A DNA stretch of 64,000 bases from Mesobacillus maritimus (GTDB lineage: Bacteria; Bacillota; Bacilli; Bacillales; Cytobacillaceae): assembly GCF_023715205.1 (NCBI RefSeq), contig NZ_JAMBNR010000003.1:1-64000 (forward strand). Reading direction: 5' to 3'. The position numbers and the translations under genes were made by a program. Positions 1 through 9,112 of this stretch are shown in pieces; within the stretch, counting starts at the first letter, position 1, and each line of letters starts with the position of its first letter. Below the pieces are notes generated by a model. That model did no database searches and had not been told where the DNA came from. It saw only the letters and a program-made list of their open reading frames with translations.

Positions 1-152
1 TAAGGAAGTTATACAGGAGACCGTAAAATACGGTAGCCCTAGTTTCCTATTGACTAAATTCAATTATTAACATTGTTATCAAAAAAGATAGGGTTTAAAC
101 CCTTAATTTATTTTCACAGAAAAGAGCCAGATTTAAACACGAAAGTACAAAA

Positions 153-182
153 AAGAACCCCACCGATAACGGTAGGATTCTT
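153..182 (-). terminator. Terminator of leucyl aminopeptidase gene
   Basis: An inverted repeat (AAGAACCCCACCG against CGGTAGGATTCTT, small mismatches) lies just past the stop codon at 189-191. Read on the minus strand it is followed by a run of T. Positions 1-152 hold no gene I can support; a short hairpin, CCGTA-AAA-TACGG, is visible at about 22-34. Confidence 0.7.
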
Positions 183-188
183 CTCGTA

Positions 189-1694
189 TTATGAAATTGG
201 TTCAAACCTTTCAATAAGAAGAGCAAGGGTTCGAGCCATTACACCCGTAGCTCCTGATGGTCCTAAATCATGATTTTGTTTTGTCACGGATGTACCTGCA
301 ATATCCAAGTGTACCCATGGAGTGCTTTCAGCAAATTCGCCAACAAAAGCCGCTCCCATAATCGCATGCCCTTCACTTCCTGGTGAATTATTCAAGTCGG
401 CAATCTTACTGCTTCGGACACGTTCCCAATCTTTTTCAAAAATTGGAAGCCTCCACATTGGTTCGCCTGCTTCATAAGATGCTTCTAGTACCTGTTCAAA
501 CCAGGATTCATTGTTCGTAAAAGCACCAGTTGTGTTTAACCCTAGTGCGGTGATTACGCCTCCTGTTAAGGTAGCAACATCCACTAAATAATTCGCTCCG
601 TGAAATTTTGCATAGGTGATCGCGTCAGCTAACACTAGACGGCCTTCTGCATCCGTATTTAAAACCTCAATTGTTTTCCCACTCATTGAAGTAATCACGT
701 CATCTGGTTTGAAAGCATTCCCGCTAATCATGTTGTCGGTTGAAGGAATCACCGCAACAACATTTTGTTCTGGTTTAAGTTCGCCAATGATTTGCATTGC
801 CCCAAGAACAGCAGCTGCTCCACCCATATCCGTCTTCATTCCAACAATGCCCATCTTTGTCTTTAAGGAATAGCCCCCTGTATCAAAGGTAATTCCTTTT
901 CCAACAAGACCAATGACGTTTTCCCAAGTTTCTTTTCCTTGATATTTCAAAACAATCATTCTTGGAGGTTCTTCTGATCCCTGGTTAACCGCCAATAAAG
1001 CACCCATTCCTAAATTTTCAATTTGCTCTTTTTCAAGGATCTCGACTTCAAATCCGTACTTTCCCCCAAGCTCCTGAGCATAGGTAGCCATATCTTTCGC
1101 GGTCAGCATATTTCCAGGTGTATTAACAAGTGTACGAGCCGAATTTACTCCCATTCCATATACATAACCTACCGATAGAGCCGCTTCGACTTCATCAGTT
1201 TCGGGTCCTGTCACATACAATGTTAGGCTTTCAATATTCTTTTCTGGTAAGTTAGGCTTTTGCTTATACCCCTCAAACTGATAAGTTCCCATTGCAAATG
1301 CCTCACCTAATGCATGAGCAGCATCTAAAGAATCTACATTTTCATTCGTAAACGTATCCAGAACAAACGTAGCCTCTGTCCATCTTTCTGAGCTGGCCGA
1401 CTTAAACAAGCGGCCAAGCGCTTCACGAAGCAACTCAAACGAAAATTCCTTCTCAGTTCCTAGACCCACGAAGTATAATCGTTTCGCACCGATTTTATTA
1501 AATGTATGTACTTTGGAGATCCCTTTTTTCTTAGCAGAAATATCTCCACTTTTTAACAATTCCATTATGTATCCATCTAACCGTGAGTCCAACTCTGCAA
1601 GTGTGCCTTTTAAATTTGTTGTTTTCTGAAAGACACCTATAACCAGACACTCATGCTGACTCGCAAAATCTAATTCTTTTTTTACATTAAACAA
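189..1694 (-). CDS. pepA: Leucyl aminopeptidase (peptidase family M17)
   Basis: This is a cytosolic zinc/manganese aminopeptidase that removes N-terminal residues from peptides. The M17 signature [13 protein letters not shown] lies near residue 345, with metal-ligand motifs [11 protein letters not shown] (about 265) and [10 protein letters not shown] upstream. The 501-residue length is normal for the family. The frame is open back to a TTG at 1709, but that codon sits inside the GGAGGTGG ribosome binding site. A second TTG at 1694, about 8 bases after the Shine-Dalgarno, is the better start. It corresponds to B. subtilis YuiE by synteny. Confidence 0.93.
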   Translation of the reverse strand: MFNVKKELDFASQHECLVIGVFQKTTNLKGTLAELDSRLDGYIMELLKSGDISAKKKGISKVHTFNKIGAKRLYFVGLGTEKEFSFELLREALGRLFKSASSERWTEATFVLDTFTNENVDSLDAAHALGEAFAMGTYQFEGYKQKPNLPEKNIESLTLYVTGPETDEVEAALSVGYVYGMGVNSARTLVNTPGNMLTAKDMATYAQELGGKYGFEVEILEKEQIENLGMGALLAVNQGSEEPPRMIVLKYQGKETWENVIGLVGKGITFDTGGYSLKTKMGIVGMKTDMGGAAAVLGAMQIIGELKPEQNVVAVIPSTDNMISGNAFKPDDVITSMSGKTIEVLNTDAEGRLVLADAITYAKFHGANYLVDVATLTGGVITALGLNTTGAFTNNESWFEQVLEASYEAGEPMWRLPIFEKDWERVRSSKIADLNNSPGSEGHAIMGAAFVGEFAESTPWVHLDIAGTSVTKQNHDLGPSGATGVMARTLALLIERFEPIS

Positions 1695-1754
1695 AAGCTC
1701 CACCTCCAAAAAGATACCTCTATTATACCCAAATTCAGCTTTTATTTCGACTCC

Positions 1755-2138
1755 CTAATTTTCTTCTAAGTATAAGAATAGCTGTGGCAGCACAGGCAAT
1801 TCATTAATCGCAGAAAAAGGAACTTTATCAAGATCTTTTGGTATAATAGAAAGGCATCGTTCAATATAGCCAATAATGTTTTCCAAATCTAGACCCCAAT
1901 GCTTAGGACGATAATCGTTTAAATACTCAAGGGCAACTGTCATCATTAACCGTGTTCCCTTGACATTTCCATAACTATAATGATAAAGAGCAACACTCAT
2001 TTGCAATAATCCTTTCAAAAAGAGATTGCTTTTATCCTCCATCCACATTTCTTCAAGTAAATCGTGACATGTATAATAATCAGCTTCATTGAATTTAACA
2101 AAAAAATCATAATATTCAAGTGGGTAATTTGGTAGCAT
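1755..2138 (-). CDS. DUF309 family protein
   Basis: This 127-residue cytosolic protein of unknown function belongs to the DUF309 family by the motif YYxCHDLLEEMW near residue 23. That motif, together with helical segments rich in Leu and Tyr, is characteristic of the family. The frame is open to 2180, but GGAGGT sits 6 bases ahead of the ATG at 2138, which fixes the start at MLPNYP. It lies between pepA and the divergent yuiD. I cannot assign a reaction. Confidence 0.75.
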   Translation of the reverse strand: MLPNYPLEYYDFFVKFNEADYYTCHDLLEEMWMEDKSNLFLKGLLQMSVALYHYSYGNVKGTRLMMTVALEYLNDYRPKHWGLDLENIIGYIERCLSIIPKDLDKVPFSAINELPVLPQLFLYLEEN

Positions 2139-2247
2139 TTTTTTACCTCCTGTTGATATGTTATTCTTTTTATTAACCATACCAAGCTACTTTTTCTACT
2201 TGAAAAAAATAATTCATTATCATTGACATTCTAGGGGGAATTCTATC

Positions 2248-2721
2248 ATGGAATTGCTGCAAAACTTTCCATTATGGGCATCGATCGCTGCTATCTTTTT
2301 TGCTCAGTTTGTAAAGGTACCTATCCAATATATTGCTACCAAAAGGGTTGACTGGTCGCTGCTAACTAGTACGGGCGGTATGCCAAGTTCCCATTCAGCT
2401 GCTGTTACAGCCCTTTCAACAGGTGTTGCGCTTGAAACTGGAATGGATTCTCCAATTTTTGCGGTATCTGCGCTTTTTGCGATTATAACCATGTTTGATG
2501 CAACTGGTGTACGAAGACAAGCTGGTGAGCAAGCTGTTGTATTAAATCAATTAGTCTCTGACTTCTATCGCATTATCGAAGATGCGAAAGATTGGCCTAA
2601 AAAGCCTGGAAATGAAAAACGAAAAGAATTAAAAGAATTACTTGGTCATAAGCCAATCGAAGTTTTTTTTGGTGGATTAACGGGAGTGCTCCTTACTCTA
2701 TTCTTACATTCTATTCTATAA
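2248..2721 (+). CDS. yuiD: YuiD-type divergent PAP2/DUF212 membrane protein
   Basis: The 157-residue integral membrane protein belongs to the DUF212 family, distantly related to acid phosphatase/vanadium haloperoxidases. Motifs seen are MPSSHSAAVTAL (about 45-56), FDATGVRRQAGEQA (about 88-101) and the C-terminal EVFFGGLTGVLLT. The PSSH element recalls the PAP2 phosphatase loop, but the full PAP2 triad is not evident, so a lipid-phosphate phosphatase role is only possible. A strong GGGGG site precedes the ATG. It is divergent from the DUF309 gene. Confidence 0.85.
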   Translation: MELLQNFPLWASIAAIFFAQFVKVPIQYIATKRVDWSLLTSTGGMPSSHSAAVTALSTGVALETGMDSPIFAVSALFAIITMFDATGVRRQAGEQAVVLNQLVSDFYRIIEDAKDWPKKPGNEKRKELKELLGHKPIEVFFGGLTGVLLTLFLHSIL

Positions 2722-2734
2722 AACAAAAAAGAAA

Positions 2735-2752
2735 GCTCGCTAGTCAGCGAGC
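2735..2752 (-). terminator. Short hairpin with T-run on minus strand
   Basis: A perfect 7-bp stem GCTCGCT/AGCGAGC with a 4-base loop lies 14 bp after yuiD. The T-rich run is on the minus-strand side, so it may stop transcription coming from yuiC. Confidence 0.45.
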
Positions 2753-2846
2753 ACTAAATATCCTCATTTGTATAGTGGTTAAATGAAAAAGAAACTTTTC
2801 CCCTTTTAGAAAAAATGGGTTGTGTTAATCAAATAAAATAAAAAAG

Positions 2847-2873
2847 TGCCGAGAAATTTACTCTTTCTCGGCA
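2847..2873 (-). terminator. Terminator of yuiC
   Basis: A perfect 10-bp stem TGCCGAGAAA/TTTCTCGGCA has a 7-base loop. On the minus strand it is followed by a run of six T (after one C), 45 bp past the yuiC stop. Confidence 0.8.
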
Positions 2874-2877
2874 ATCT

Positions 2878-2901
2878 AAGCAAGCAATAGCTTGCTTTTT
2901 T
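2878..2901 (+). terminator. Plus-strand terminator facing yuiC
   Basis: A perfect 8-bp stem AAGCAAGC/GCTTGCTT has a 4-base loop and continues into a T run on the plus strand. It would end transcripts from yuiD before they enter yuiC antisense. Confidence 0.7.
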
Positions 2902-2917
2902 GCATTCTTACTAGTCA

Positions 2918-3625
2918 TTAAGATTTTTTCTCATCTACATATTGTTGACGAAAAACTTGCATCGTTTCATCTTCATTCATCGCCTGCAACTCTTCTTCCG
3001 TAAGCTTTCCATTGCCCATTTTAATAATGGACACTTCGACCGTTTTCTTTCCCCACTCTTCATAAACATCTTCAACCGTATCATAATACAAATCTAATTT
3101 ATTCCCTTTGATGGCACCACCTTTATCTGCAACAACACCATAACCATAGCCAGGAATAAATAGAACCGTCCCAATCGGAAAGACATCTAAATCTGCTGCA
3201 ATCGTGGAAAAAAGGTCCCGTTTCACCTTAACTCCTGAGTAGGTTATCCCATATTCAGGGTGATTTGGAAACTTACCTGTTGATTCTACACCGGCCGTAT
3301 ACCCTGTTGCTTCAAGAGTCTTCTTAGGATACTGTGACCAATCTAGGTCTTCTAAAGCAGGTGGGTTTTTACTTGAAACATTTCCACTAGCTGAAACAGT
3401 TCTTTCTTCTCCTAAAAGCAAATAAATAAATTCGTTTGCAAAACCGACGATATTATTTGTAAAAAGATGCTTCTCTTCCTTTTCTTGCGTTTGTTTCATT
3501 TGATTAAAATAGTCAGTTACATTCGATAATCCTAAACCAGTGATGGAATAGAGCGTTGTTAATAAAGCAAATACAAATAGCAATGTCATCAATGAACGTC
3601 TTGCCCATTTGTTCATTTTATTCAT
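2918..3625 (-). CDS. yuiC: YuiC-type 3D-domain (MltA-like) cell-wall protein
   Basis: The 235-residue protein has an N-terminal membrane anchor (residues 9-27) and a C-terminal 3D domain (about 140-200) with the motifs [20 protein letters not shown] and [11 protein letters not shown], carrying conserved Asp residues. In B. subtilis YuiC this domain is a small MltA-like muralytic enzyme linked to stationary-phase survival. The acidic linker between the two parts would span the wall. The ATG at 3625 is preceded by GGAGTG. It is expected to act outside the cell on peptidoglycan. Confidence 0.88.
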   Translation of the reverse strand: MNKMNKWARRSLMTLLFVFALLTTLYSITGLGLSNVTDYFNQMKQTQEKEEKHLFTNNIVGFANEFIYLLLGEERTVSASGNVSSKNPPALEDLDWSQYPKKTLEATGYTAGVESTGKFPNHPEYGITYSGVKVKRDLFSTIAADLDVFPIGTVLFIPGYGYGVVADKGGAIKGNKLDLYYDTVEDVYEEWGKKTVEVSIIKMGNGKLTEEELQAMNEDETMQVFRQQYVDEKKS

Positions 3626-3855
3626 GTAAATCTTTCACTCCTTCCATGAATATTCATTTCCTACCAAGAAAGGAATTATTCATTTCAGAGTCAAAGAGTT
3701 GCTTACACGCGCTTTATCACAGATATAACCGTTGAAAGTCCAAGGAATGATGAGTCTCAAGTAGTTCTGTTGAGAACAAAAGGGGTCTTTTAGTTGCGCT
3801 AATGTTAACTAGCAATCAAAAAAGTCCCCCAAAATTTCTTTGAAGGACCATTTCT

Positions 3856-4173
3856 TTAAAACATTTGATAACCTTTTTTCCGTAACAGTTTAATCACAAT
3901 TCCAGCAACAATTGCTCCTGCTAATCCCGAAATCAGAATCATTAAATCTGCTGGCGCAAGATTCGCAAAGTTTGTCCCAAGTTTCTGGAACGACTGTCCA
4001 CTGTTAGTAAAATATTCAATAAATCGAACGTCATCAACAATAAAAATAACAACAATTGGATAAATAATAGCCATTACCCATGACATTCTTAGTAACATAT
4101 TTAGCAGAAACCCTATACCAAAAAATAATACAAAGAATAGTAAAATGGATATGATGAACATTACAATCGTCAC
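3856..4173 (-). CDS. yuiB: YuiB-like small membrane protein
   Basis: The 105-residue protein has three or four hydrophobic segments: residues 2-30, 33-47 and 77-96. It shows no recognisable catalytic motif. A GTG start follows GGGGGAATC. Synteny with yuiC upstream and the yum genes downstream suggests YuiB, whose function is unknown. The gap towards yuiC holds an imperfect GGGGTCTTTT/AAAAAGTCCCC inverted repeat at about 3780-3833 that may terminate it. Confidence 0.75.
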   Translation of the reverse strand: MTIVMFIISILLFFVLFFGIGFLLNMLLRMSWVMAIIYPIVVIFIVDDVRFIEYFTNSGQSFQKLGTNFANLAPADLMILISGLAGAIVAGIVIKLLRKKGYQMF

Positions 4174-4265
4174 GAATGATTCCCCCTAATCCCTATCATT
4201 AACAGTTTACTGATAACCCTTTTTTGAGTCAATAAACTTAACTGTCAAAATAAGAATACCTCCCA

Positions 4266-4748
4266 TTAAAAGAAAAGCTTGTAAGCTGTGTATTCAAAAT
4301 GATCTCCTGGATTCACATTATTGATTGGCGGTTTGGAAAACCCATTCGTCTGTTTCATTAAATATTGAAGCATAACAGAAACATTAGACTTGTCCATTAA
4401 TTCTGCAGGTGCCATGTAGCAAGCCTCGAATAATTCTGAATGCTGGATTTGAATGACTTGATCTTTTTGCGGTTCTAATAAAAATAAAATCATATTGTCA
4501 CTTATCTCATTCCGAATTACCCCTGTTCTTAGCCCAATCATCCCTTTCAATGAACATTGAATTCCGGTCTCCTCTGCTACCTCTCTGAGGACAGCTTCAT
4601 CTGCAGTTTCCCCTTCGTTCACAAATCCTGCTGGTAATGACCACTGATTTTTTAAGCCACTGTATCTTTTTTTAACAACCAACCAATCCCCATTAGCGTC
4701 AACTACAAGGCCTGCCACAGCAAGCCAAACTTTTCCTCGCTTAGACAA
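4266..4748 (-). CDS. Nudix hydrolase
   Basis: The Nudix box is complete: G-x5-E-x7-REVAEETGI starting at about residue 41 (AGFVNEGETADEAVL, then the REVAEETG segment). The enzyme should hydrolyse a nucleoside diphosphate linked to another moiety; the substrate cannot be read from sequence. The length of 160 residues is usual for the family. The start is TTG at 4748 behind GGGACGGGG; no in-frame ATG upstream fits. It sits alone between yuiB and a region with micro-ORFs. Confidence 0.88.
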   Translation of the reverse strand: MSKRGKVWLAVAGLVVDANGDWLVVKKRYSGLKNQWSLPAGFVNEGETADEAVLREVAEETGIQCSLKGMIGLRTGVIRNEISDNMILFLLEPQKDQVIQIQHSELFEACYMAPAELMDKSNVSVMLQYLMKQTNGFSKPPINNVNPGDHFEYTAYKLFF

Positions 4749-4912
4749 ATTATCCCCGTCCCTTTTTACTCTATTTTATCAGAAGATGAGGCGATCTGGT
4801 GAACCAAGCGTTTAAATGAAACTTTTCTCGCTCTTTCGACAACCCTAGATTGTTGTTGAGATTCTATAAACTGTAGGGGAATTTGTAAAGTAGAGAGATT
4901 AAATAACATTAG

Positions 4913-4944
4913 AAATAGCAAGGGGGATTTATCCCTTGCTATTT
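4913..4944 (-). terminator. Strong hairpin after a micro-ORF
   Basis: A 12-bp perfect stem (AAATAGCAAGGG/CCCTTGCTATTT) has an 8-base loop and A/T flanks on both sides. It ends 6 bp from the stop codon of the minus-strand micro-ORF at 4950-4982. Confidence 0.6.
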
Positions 4945-4949
4945 TGCGT

Positions 4950-4982
4950 TTAATTGCTCTCTTCAGATTGCGAACAAACCAT
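4950..4982 (-). CDS. Possible 10-codon micro-ORF (leader peptide?)
   Basis: The reading frame MVCSQSEESN is preceded at the right distance by an excellent Shine-Dalgarno, AGGAGGAAGAGGAA, and followed at once by a strong hairpin at 4913-4944. Nothing longer is open in this frame. It could be a leader peptide, a remnant of a lost gene (B. subtilis has a small yuiA near here), or chance. I recognise no family. Confidence 0.3.
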   Translation of the reverse strand: MVCSQSEESN

Positions 4983-5040
4983 TTCCTCTTCCTCCTATGA
5001 GAAGCGGAGAATTTCCTTCTATTGTATTTAGGGGAAGCTT

Positions 5041-5145
5041 ATGAAGAGGGAAATATGGGTATTTCCCAATTTAATCGGAATTCTTCCGTTTATTTTTCAT
5101 ATGCAGTGGAATCAACAGTCTATAAATCAAAATGCAGGTAAATAA
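5041..5145 (+). CDS. Possible 34-residue membrane peptide
   Basis: The frame begins MKREIWVFPNLIGILPF, has one hydrophobic stretch and ends at TAA 5143-5145. An AGGGGAAGCTT site precedes the ATG. It occupies the otherwise gene-free 4749-5385 stretch. Homology is unknown and it may not be expressed. Confidence 0.3.
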   Translation: MKREIWVFPNLIGILPFIFHMQWNQQSINQNAGK

Positions 5146-5252
5146 GTAGTGTATTTTGCTATGCACTTGCTATTGTCCACCACCTTTTATAAACAAATTG
5201 CACTACATATTCTCTCAAAAAAATGATCAAAACCCCTTTATATCAACAACAA

Positions 5253-5293
5253 AAATAGACCTCCAAATTACCATGTAATTTGGAGGTCTATTT
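5253..5293 (-). terminator. Terminator of yumB (19-bp perfect stem)
   Basis: A 19-bp perfect inverted repeat containing GACCTCC/GGAGGTC has only 3 loop bases and A/T-rich ends on both strands. It lies 93 bp after the yumB stop and should work in both directions. Confidence 0.8.
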
Positions 5294-5385
5294 GATTACA
5301 TTTTTATGTTAATTTACGGAACCCGTTACCAGAAAGAACTGCTTTTTTTTAGGTTCATGCGGTAATAGCACTTTATAAGTTGTTC

Positions 5386-6603
5386 TTAGAAAATGTTGAA
5401 TTTCCCTTTCTTGAATACCAAGGATGGACCACCGATCATATAAAGTGCGCGGTTATCAATCATTTTCTTTAAGAAAGAAGCTTTTGCACCAACAAATTTC
5501 TTACCGAATGCCGTTCCAATTGCTTCATCTTCTCCTAATGAACATACTGTTCCTTTATTATCAAATTCAAATGTTTCAAGTTCATTCTTACCACGGATAA
5601 GTGCAACAATGTTGCGTGCACAAACCTCACCTTGTTGCATCGCAATCTGTGCAGTTGGTGGATATGGACGATTAATCTCTTCGTTAATAATTAAAGAGCA
5701 ATCTCCAACAATAAAGAGATTTTCTTTACCAGGTACTCTCAAATCAAGATTTACTTTTACACGGCCGCGCATTGCTTCGATACCAGACTTTTCAATCACA
5801 GAGTTACCACGTACACCTGCTGCCCAAACCACTGTACCAGCCTTGATTTCTTCTACTTCGTCTTCGCCCTTAGCAACAATAATACCCTCTGGAGTTGCTT
5901 CTTTAATCGCTGTGCCGATTCGGAACTCGACACCTTTCTTTTCAAGGTAAGATGTAGCATAATTGACAAGCTCTGGGTCAAACCCTGGAAGAACCATTGG
6001 AGCAGCTTCCACACAGATTACTTTCACTTTATGGAAATCAACATCATATTCTTTGCAAAGCTCTGGAATACGGTTTGATAATTCACCTAGGAATTCAATT
6101 CCTGTAAATCCTGCTCCACCAACAACAATTGTTAGACGCTCATCTTTCTTCTCTGCTTCTGTGTTGTAAGTTGCAAATTGATATTCAATATGTTCACGAA
6201 TTTGACGTGCAGCATTCACATTTACAATCGAGAATGCATACTCTTTCAAGCCTTTGATACCAAAGGTTTCTGATTCAGCGCCGAGAGAAATCACAAGATA
6301 ATCATAGCTAATTTCGCCACTATCAAGAATAACACGATTCTCTTCATGTTTTATTTCTTCAACTGTCGCTTGAACAAATTCAACTTTTTGTGTATCAATT
6401 ACTTCACGTACATCGTAACGGACACGATCATGGTGTAAAGTACCTGCAGATGCTTCATGTAGCCAAGTTGTTTCATAATGATAATCATTTTTGTTCACAA
6501 GAACGATATCAGCCTCGTTTACTCCAACTTGTTTTTGTAATCTTGTCGCAGTCATTAAGCCACCATAACCTGCTCCAAGAACGACGATTTTTGGCTTTCT
6601 CAA
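5386..6603 (-). CDS. yumB: YumB, NADH dehydrogenase-like flavoprotein (NDH-2 family)
   Basis: This single-polypeptide FAD/NAD(P)H oxidoreductase resembles type II NADH dehydrogenases that pass electrons to menaquinone at the membrane face. The FAD motif [10 protein letters not shown] is at residues 7-16, the NAD motif [11 protein letters not shown] near 160-170, and the second FAD contact IVGDCSL near 304-310. The length of 405 residues is typical. The frame is open to 6618, but TTG at 6603 matches the MRKPK start I recall for B. subtilis YumB and is preceded by AAGGTGG. A Rex-like palindrome lies 100 bp upstream. Confidence 0.9.
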   Translation of the reverse strand: MRKPKIVVLGAGYGGLMTATRLQKQVGVNEADIVLVNKNDYHYETTWLHEASAGTLHHDRVRYDVREVIDTQKVEFVQATVEEIKHEENRVILDSGEISYDYLVISLGAESETFGIKGLKEYAFSIVNVNAARQIREHIEYQFATYNTEAEKKDERLTIVVGGAGFTGIEFLGELSNRIPELCKEYDVDFHKVKVICVEAAPMVLPGFDPELVNYATSYLEKKGVEFRIGTAIKEATPEGIIVAKGEDEVEEIKAGTVVWAAGVRGNSVIEKSGIEAMRGRVKVNLDLRVPGKENLFIVGDCSLIINEEINRPYPPTAQIAMQQGEVCARNIVALIRGKNELETFEFDNKGTVCSLGEDEAIGTAFGKKFVGAKASFLKKMIDNRALYMIGGPSLVFKKGKFNIF

Positions 6604-6700
6604 GTTAATCACTTCCACCTTTTTTTATAATTTATTTTATTTTTTTCTTTTTACTCAATAATTACTAATAACAAATTATGACTTTACACACTTAACAAGA

Positions 6701-6718
6701 TTGTGATTTTCTTCACTT
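6701..6718. promoter_or_regulatory. Candidate Rex/redox operator between yumB and yumC
   Basis: The 18-bp stretch TTGTGATTTTCTTCACTT matches the Rex consensus TTGTGAn6TCACAA fully in the left half-site, with two mismatches in the right. It lies in the 365-bp divergent region 6604-6968. I could not place convincing -35/-10 pairs there; TATGAT at 6924-6929 is a possible -10 for yumC. Confidence 0.35.
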
Positions 6719-6968
6719 ATCACGAGAAAAAAATAAAATGAAAATGTCACAAAAAATTAACATTCTGTTCGCACATCTTAAATCATATTCTTTTTCCTTT
6801 TGTTTTTCAAGTCATATTAAGTAAAATAAATAATTTTGATTACTCTGTAAAATACTTAACTAGAGACCTTTTCCATCACGAGTAGCTAACCTCTGAAGGA
6901 GGTTTTTATTAGATATTTTATGGTATGATAAACATGGAATAAAATTGTACGTAGCGAGGGGGATTTGT

Positions 6969-7964
6969 GTGAAAGAAGATCAAAAGTTATATGATATTAC
7001 CGTTATTGGTGGCGGACCTGTCGGGTTATTTACAGCTTTTTATGGTGGGATGCGGCAAGCTACTGTTAAAATAATTGAAAGCCTCCCACAACTTGGAGGG
7101 CAATTGTCTGCTTTATACCCTGAAAAATACATATACGATGTCGCTGGATTTCCAAAGGTTCGAGCCCAAGAATTAGTCGATAACCTTAAAGAACAAATGG
7201 CAAAATTTGAACCCACAATTGTCCTTGAGCAAGCAGTACAACAACTAGAAAAATTAGATAACGGAAATATTAAATTAGTAACCGATAAAGAGACACATTA
7301 TACAAAAGCGGTCGTTATCACAGCAGGAAATGGAGCTTTCCAACCACGCCGTTTGGAATTAGAAAATGCTGCTAAATACGAAGGAAAGAACCTTCACTAC
7401 TTTATTGATGACCTCAATCAATTCTCAGGTCAAAAAGTAGCCGTATTAGGTGGAGGCGATTCTGCTGTGGACTGGGCGTTAATGCTTGAACCAATAGCTG
7501 AAAAGGTCAGTATTGTCCACCGCCGGGATAAGTTTCGTGCTCACGAACATAGCGTAGAAAACTTGGAAAAATCAAAAGTAGATATACAAACTCCATATGT
7601 TCCCCTCGAACTTGTTGGCGACGGATCTACAATAAAGCAACTTGTTTTAAAAGAAGCAAATGGGGATGCTCAACTAACTTTAGATGTAGACGCTATCATT
7701 TGTAATTTTGGCTTTGTGTCATCTCTTGGCCCAATTAAAGACTGGGGTCTTAATATAGAAAAGAATTCCATAGTCGTTAATTCAAAAATGGAAACCAATA
7801 TCCCTGGTGTTTATGCTGCAGGAGATATTTGCACCTATGAAGGGAAAGTAAAACTCATCGCATCTGGATTTGGTGAAGCACCGACCGCTGTCAATAATGC
7901 TAAATCCTATATGGATCCCAAAGCGAAAGTACAACCTTTACACAGTTCCTCTATGTTTAAATAA
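6969..7964 (+). CDS. yumC: YumC, ferredoxin/flavodoxin-NADP+ reductase
   Basis: This thioredoxin-reductase-like ferredoxin-NADP+ reductase lacks the CxxC redox pair. It has 331 residues, with the FAD motif GGGPVGLF at 13-20, the NADP motif GGGDSAVDW near 158 and the C-terminal [11 protein letters not shown] near 287. It moves electrons between NADPH and ferredoxin or flavodoxin in the cytosol. The frame opens at 6945, but a GTG at 6969 follows GCGAGGGGG by 6 bases and gives MKEDQKLYD, matching the known YumC start. A repeat element begins at the base after its stop codon. Confidence 0.93.
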   Translation: MKEDQKLYDITVIGGGPVGLFTAFYGGMRQATVKIIESLPQLGGQLSALYPEKYIYDVAGFPKVRAQELVDNLKEQMAKFEPTIVLEQAVQQLEKLDNGNIKLVTDKETHYTKAVVITAGNGAFQPRRLELENAAKYEGKNLHYFIDDLNQFSGQKVAVLGGGDSAVDWALMLEPIAEKVSIVHRRDKFRAHEHSVENLEKSKVDIQTPYVPLELVGDGSTIKQLVLKEANGDAQLTLDVDAIICNFGFVSSLGPIKDWGLNIEKNSIVVNSKMETNIPGVYAAGDICTYEGKVKLIASGFGEAPTAVNNAKSYMDPKAKVQPLHSSSMFK

Positions 7965-8006
7965 GAAAAGCGGAAGTGGCTCGGTCAGCCCCGACAAGCA
8001 ATGGAG
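7965..8006 (+). repeat. GAAAAGCG repeat, truncated copy 1
   Basis: The sequence GAAAAGCGGAAGTGGCTC, then GTCAGCCCCGACAAGCAATGGAG, is the 5' part of the type-1 element found complete at 17744 and 60404. It starts exactly one base after the yumC TAA and has the same orientation as that gene. Confidence 0.8.
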
Positions 8007-8036
8007 CGTAACTAAACCTACTACTTTAAAAAATAA

Positions 8037-8069
8037 AAAAAAGCAAGGTGGAAAACACCTTGCTTTTTT
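8037..8069. terminator. Shared terminator of yumC and yutM
   Basis: A 14-bp stem (AGCAAGGTG/CACCTTGCT with A/T extension) and a 5-base loop have T runs on both strands. The yutM stop codon (8069-8071) overlaps the end of the stem. Confidence 0.85.
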
Positions 8070-8431
8070 TAGCACTCCTCAGGTGTACCTGTTACAGCGG
8101 CCGTGCGGAATGAAGAGCCACAACCACATGAAGCAATCGCATTTGGATTATCAATTGTGAAACCTCCACCCATCAATGACTGCTTATAGCTAATGACCGT
8201 ACCTTTTAAAATCGGGATGCTATCAGTATCAATTAACACTTTAATGCCATGCTGTTCCAATTGCTGATCGCCTTCTTCAACTTCGTGAGCAAAACCCATT
8301 CCGTATGAAAGCCCACTACATCCCCCACCTTTTACAGCTACACGAAGGAATGCACTTTCTTCTTCATTTTCTTTCATCATATCCTTTATCTGCAAAGCAG
8401 CTTCTTCAGTAAGTGTAATAACTTGTTCCAT
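8069..8431 (-). CDS. yutM: A-type iron-sulfur cluster carrier (HesB/SufA family)
   Basis: This small Fe-S scaffold or carrier protein delivers clusters to apo-enzymes. It has 120 residues and the three invariant cysteines: one in GGGCSGLSYG near residue 38 and two in SCGCGSSF near 102-104. The ATG follows CTGGAGGTTTT. It corresponds to B. subtilis YutM (SufA-like). In this window the suf operon lies 21 kb away, so the carrier is unlinked from it, as in B. subtilis. Confidence 0.93.
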   Translation of the reverse strand: MEQVITLTEEAALQIKDMMKENEEESAFLRVAVKGGGCSGLSYGMGFAHEVEEGDQQLEQHGIKVLIDTDSIPILKGTVISYKQSLMGGGFTIDNPNAIASCGCGSSFRTAAVTGTPEEC

Positions 8432-8628
8432 TCTAAAACCTCCAGCTATGAAGTTTCGTACTTATCTTTATTATATACAGTCTAAGCTTTCTCCTCAACC
8501 AATCTGAATTCAATTAGGTCTGTCCATTTCTATCCAATTAAGTTTTGAGTCCCTTTTTTTAAAAAATTTAAGCGTACTTCCAAATACTACTTGCTCGTTA
8601 TATTAGAAAATTCAAAAACAACCTTCAT

Positions 8629-8865
8629 TTAAAACATTGGATTATTTTCCAAAAATTGATAGACTTTCTCAACGAGTTCGTCAGGTGTATCTGCAGTAAC
8701 TGGTTCCCCATTGACTAGAGCATATAATCCTCTTGCGCATTTTCCACAATAACTTAGACACCCATATTCAATAATATCTAAATTAGGATCTCGCTTTAAT
8801 TCCTCTAAGGTTTTCTGAGCACCATTCGCTAGGTTACTAATACAGAATTCGACTAGTGGCCTCAT
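8629..8865 (-). CDS. yuzB: YuzB family protein (UPF0349/DUF1450)
   Basis: The 78-residue protein has four cysteines: CISN near residue 8 and a YGCLSYCGKCARG segment at 33-45. The pattern CxxxCxxC resembles a thioredoxin-like ferredoxin fold or metal site. Function is unknown; the family is confined to Firmicutes as far as I recall. The ATG at 8865 has AGGTGA upstream. It sits among redox and Fe-S genes, which fits a thiol or cluster role, but that is inference. Confidence 0.85.
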   Translation of the reverse strand: MRPLVEFCISNLANGAQKTLEELKRDPNLDIIEYGCLSYCGKCARGLYALVNGEPVTADTPDELVEKVYQFLENNPMF

Positions 8866-8957
8866 ATCTAACTGTTCACCTCTTTATTAATGGTTAATCC
8901 TACCTGTTTTCCTATAGGACGTCAATATTAATAACTTGAGCTTCCAAATTAAAATTG

Positions 8958-8986
8958 TTGTTATTTTGACACAATTTCGTTATAAT
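8958..8986 (+). promoter_or_regulatory. SigA-type promoter of yutJ
   Basis: The -35 is TTGTTA (8958-8963) and the -10 is TATAAT (8981-8986), with a 17-bp spacer. Transcription would begin near 8993, leaving a leader of about 120 bases before the yutJ ATG. Confidence 0.75.
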
Positions 8987-9112
8987 TCTGTTGGAGCTTA
9001 TTGTACTTACTATTCTAAGATATTTTTCTATTAAAAAATGAAAACGTTTCAGCAAAAAACAAATGTGCAAACAAAGGGATAGTATCAAGAGGACGAAAAA
9101 GGGGATATTTAT

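Noticed and set aside
73-273. 66-codon plus-strand ORF near the left edge
   Set aside because: It overlaps the end of pepA in antisense and runs through its terminator, and has no clear ribosome binding site or recognisable protein.
8966-8986. TTGACA close to TATAAT as a promoter of yutJ
   Set aside because: The spacing is only 9 bp. TTGTTA at 8958-8963 gives the correct 17-bp spacing to the same -10.
9039-9051. TGAAAACGTTTCA as a CcpA cre site in the yutJ leader
   Set aside because: It is one base shorter than the cre consensus and mismatches the final conserved C. A near copy, TGTAAACGTTTCA, lies at 14797-14809 upstream of hom, so a different regulator is possible but cannot be named.
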